Shown: in pieces, positions 50,691 through 52,011 of the stretch
Numbering within the stretch: position 1 is the first letter of the stretch
How the letters are laid out: each line of letters opens with the position of its first letter
Assembly (NCBI GenBank): GCA_016931325.1
Contig: JAFGFC010000157.1
Span: 1 to 52,011, forward strand
From: Spirochaetota bacterium
GTDB lineage: Bacteria; Spirochaetota; JAHITG01; JAFGFC01
Length of the DNA: 52,011 nucleotides
Direction: 5' to 3'
Program-made: the position numbers and the translations under genes
The notes under the pieces: model-generated
What the model was told of the DNA's origin: nothing
What the model saw: only the letters and a program-made list of their open reading frames with translations
Database searches by the model: none

Positions 50691-50960
50691 GAAGAATAAT
50701 TTTGTAACGATCTGTTTACTAAAATATTGATTAATCTTATGGATGATCTCATTTTGCATATAGTTTAACTGGTTCGCCCATACAGGAGAGTCAACATCGA
50801 TATAAAGCGTTTGTTTACTGATAAAGCCGGGGACGGTGTGAGCGGCCAGCACTTTCCCAACACAATCTTCCCAATGATTTTTCAGCATGGCCAGACCAAA
50901 TCGACCTTCCCATTTTCTTTTTGAAATGATATGTTTTATGATCTCAGAGATTTTTTCCAT
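50667..50960 (-). CDS. DUF721 (DciA-like) protein
   Basis: This 97-residue protein matches DUF721, whose members sit next to recF and gyrB in spirochaetes. Its core is 'WEDCVGKVLAAHTVPGFISK' followed by 'LYIDVDSPVWANQLNYM', the typical W...VG...H..P....L.V.V.s..Wa..L pattern. DciA, of this family, helps load the DnaB helicase. The start overlaps recF by 17 bases, so the two are cotranscribed. The next gene, usually gyrB, is not here; a TPR gene with its own promoter follows. Confidence 0.85.
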   Translation of the reverse strand: MEKISEIIKHIISKRKWEGRFGLAMLKNHWEDCVGKVLAAHTVPGFISKQTLYIDVDSPVWANQLNYMQNEIIHKINQYFSKQIVTKLFFRTKPLKK

Positions 50961-52011
50961 TAAGACTGATCTCCTTTTTAAATTCTATGGATTGAAATTT
51001 ATCTTTCTCCCTTGCCGTGATAATAAACTGTGCTCTCAAAGAGTTGATCCATTTTTGAAAAATATGGGTATTCTGATCATCAAGTTCAATAAAAATATCA
51101 TCCATAAGGACAATGGGGCATTGTCCTGTTTTTTGAGAAAGGAACTCGAATTCAGAGAATTTCATAACCAGCACCATTTTCTTTTTCTCTCCCGCTGACA
51201 ACACCTCCTTGGCTTCTATTCCTCTTTCGTTTTTAAATATCAGATTATCACGATGGGGACCAAAAAGGGTAAAACCAGAAAGTTTTTCCTTTTTTCTGTT
51301 ATGATGTAATATTCTAAAAAAGCGGGAAGCGATATGATTAATGTCGTTATCCTTGTCCCCGGAATAGCTTTCTAAAATATCATTACCGTAGGCCAGAGTA
51401 AGGTGCTCCTTGATCTCTCGTTGCTTCCTCTGCCGGGAAAAGAGAACAGAAAGACAGTTGATATACTGTACTCTTTTAGAAATAAGAAAGGAGCCATATT
51501 CCACAAGGGGTTGATCCAAAATTTCGAGATTTTTTTCTTTTTGAGATGATTCATCCTGCTTGAGAACAAAATTCCTTGATTCCAGTATCTTCTGGTATTT
51601 ATTAAGCGTTTGATAGTATTTCTTATCCACCTGCATGAAAAGTGTGTCCAAGAATCGTCTTTTAATATCAGGGGCTCCGTCAAGAAGGGAAAGATCATCC
51701 TGGACAAAAAGCACTGTTTTCAACATATCAAGATTTACGCTGTTTCTTAGCAGCACATTATCGATCCTGATTCTTTTCTTTTTCTTAGATTTTGAATAGA
51801 CCTGCTCGATCGTATGCCTGGCATCTTTTTGTCCGACCTCTCCTTTTAAAGAAAAATAGTCCTGTCCATAAAGTGGGATGAAACTGTCGGATGACCGGAA
51901 AGAACGCCCATGCGTGAGCATAAAAATAGCCTCTATCATGGATGTTTTTCCTGATCCGTTTTTTCCAAAAACTATATTTTTATCATTACAGAAATCGACT
52001 ATTTCATGAGA
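50944..52011 (-). CDS. recF: DNA replication and repair protein RecF, 5' end beyond the window
   Basis: RecF is an SMC-like ATPase that loads RecA at gaps with RecO and RecR. The open frame runs to the right edge of the window: 24 codons before the ATG at 51939 encode the Walker A 'FGKNGSGKTS', so the gene begins beyond 52011. The C-terminal half has the ABC signature 'LSAGEKKKMVLVM' and Walker B 'CPIVLMDDIFIELDD'. About 355 residues are seen; the family is about 360, so only about 5-20 residues are missing. dnaN and then dnaA usually precede it. Confidence 0.95.
   Translation of the reverse strand, partial: SHEIVDFCNDKNIVFGKNGSGKTSMIEAIFMLTHGRSFRSSDSFIPLYGQDYFSLKGEVGQKDARHTIEQVYSKSKKKKRIRIDNVLLRNSVNLDMLKTVLFVQDDLSLLDGAPDIKRRFLDTLFMQVDKKYYQTLNKYQKILESRNFVLKQDESSQKEKNLEILDQPLVEYGSFLISKRVQYINCLSVLFSRQRKQREIKEHLTLAYGNDILESYSGDKDNDINHIASRFFRILHHNRKKEKLSGFTLFGPHRDNLIFKNERGIEAKEVLSAGEKKKMVLVMKFSEFEFLSQKTGQCPIVLMDDIFIELDDQNTHIFQKWINSLRAQFIITAREKDKFQSIEFKKEISLNGKNL

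Noticed and set aside
1-52011. CRISPR array, IS element, prophage or defence system
   Set aside because: No spaced direct repeats, transposase, integrase, phage structural gene or recognisable defence gene was seen. The HEPN-like gene has no antitoxin partner and no clear catalytic motif.

Overview
The window is a dense, AT-rich chromosomal segment (G+C roughly 40% by eye) from a diderm bacterium, most probably a spirochaete or a close relative. The evidence is a FlaA-like flagellar sheath protein (40930-41598), an outer-membrane protein with a UPF0164/PorV-like barrel and an OmpA end, lipoproteins with relaxed lipoboxes, and single-domain STAS and cyclic-nucleotide-binding proteins. LpxB and LpxI imply lipid A synthesis, which fits Leptospira- or Brachyspira-like lineages better than Treponema or Borrelia. 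recF and a DUF721 gene at the right edge match the dnaA-dnaN-recF-DUF721-gyrB order of an origin region. Most genes are on the minus strand, as expected for leading-strand genes on the left arm leaving such an origin. I see no IS element, prophage, CRISPR array or rRNA.

Layout. 1-5.1 kb: a small membrane protein, a CDF metal exporter, a periplasmic metallo-beta-lactamase-fold protein, cNMP-binding and STAS regulators, a membrane protein, a HEPN-like protein and serC. 5.1-10.4 kb (minus): PTS EIIA, a PII-like protein, rpsF-ssb-bioY (without rpsR and rplI), then an uncharacterised trio of SH3 lipoprotein, coiled-coil protein and two-TM protein. 10.4-18.4 kb: the 999-residue envelope protein, a sirtuin, a ferredoxin, two tandem CNNM/CorC transporters and a protein ending in a degenerate receiver domain. 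18.4-26.3 kb (minus): a biosynthetic operon ilvB-ilvN-ilvC-leuA-leuC-speE-speB behind a near-consensus promoter and a leader hairpin. 26.3-33.9 kb: tRNA-Gly and a TPR lipoprotein, an NSS symporter, an HD phosphohydrolase, a GATase-like secreted protein, uvrB and a DUF2007 protein. 33.9-41.7 kb (minus): flaA-like, a small membrane protein, tRNA-Ala, lpxI, lpxB, nadA, deoB and clpB. 41.7-50.5 kb (minus): a TPR protein, lepA, and an envelope/salvage run of M23 peptidase, RseC, CtpA, DUF4159, NagZ and Hpt. 50.7-52.0 kb: DUF721 and recF, the latter cut by the window edge.

How the parts work together. Much of the window is housekeeping: branched-chain amino acid, polyamine, serine, NAD and lipid A synthesis, DNA repair, protein disaggregation and peptidoglycan remodelling. 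No clearly new defence or mobile system is visible. The best candidates for new biology are the 5.1-8.1 kb envelope trio, the PII-like/EIIA pair, the degenerate-receiver protein, a hairpin over the rpsF ribosome-binding site that resembles an S6:S18 autoregulatory site, the leader hairpin of the ilv operon, short repeats that have entered the 3' end of uvrB, and several promoters placed so close to the start codon that leaderless mRNAs are expected.
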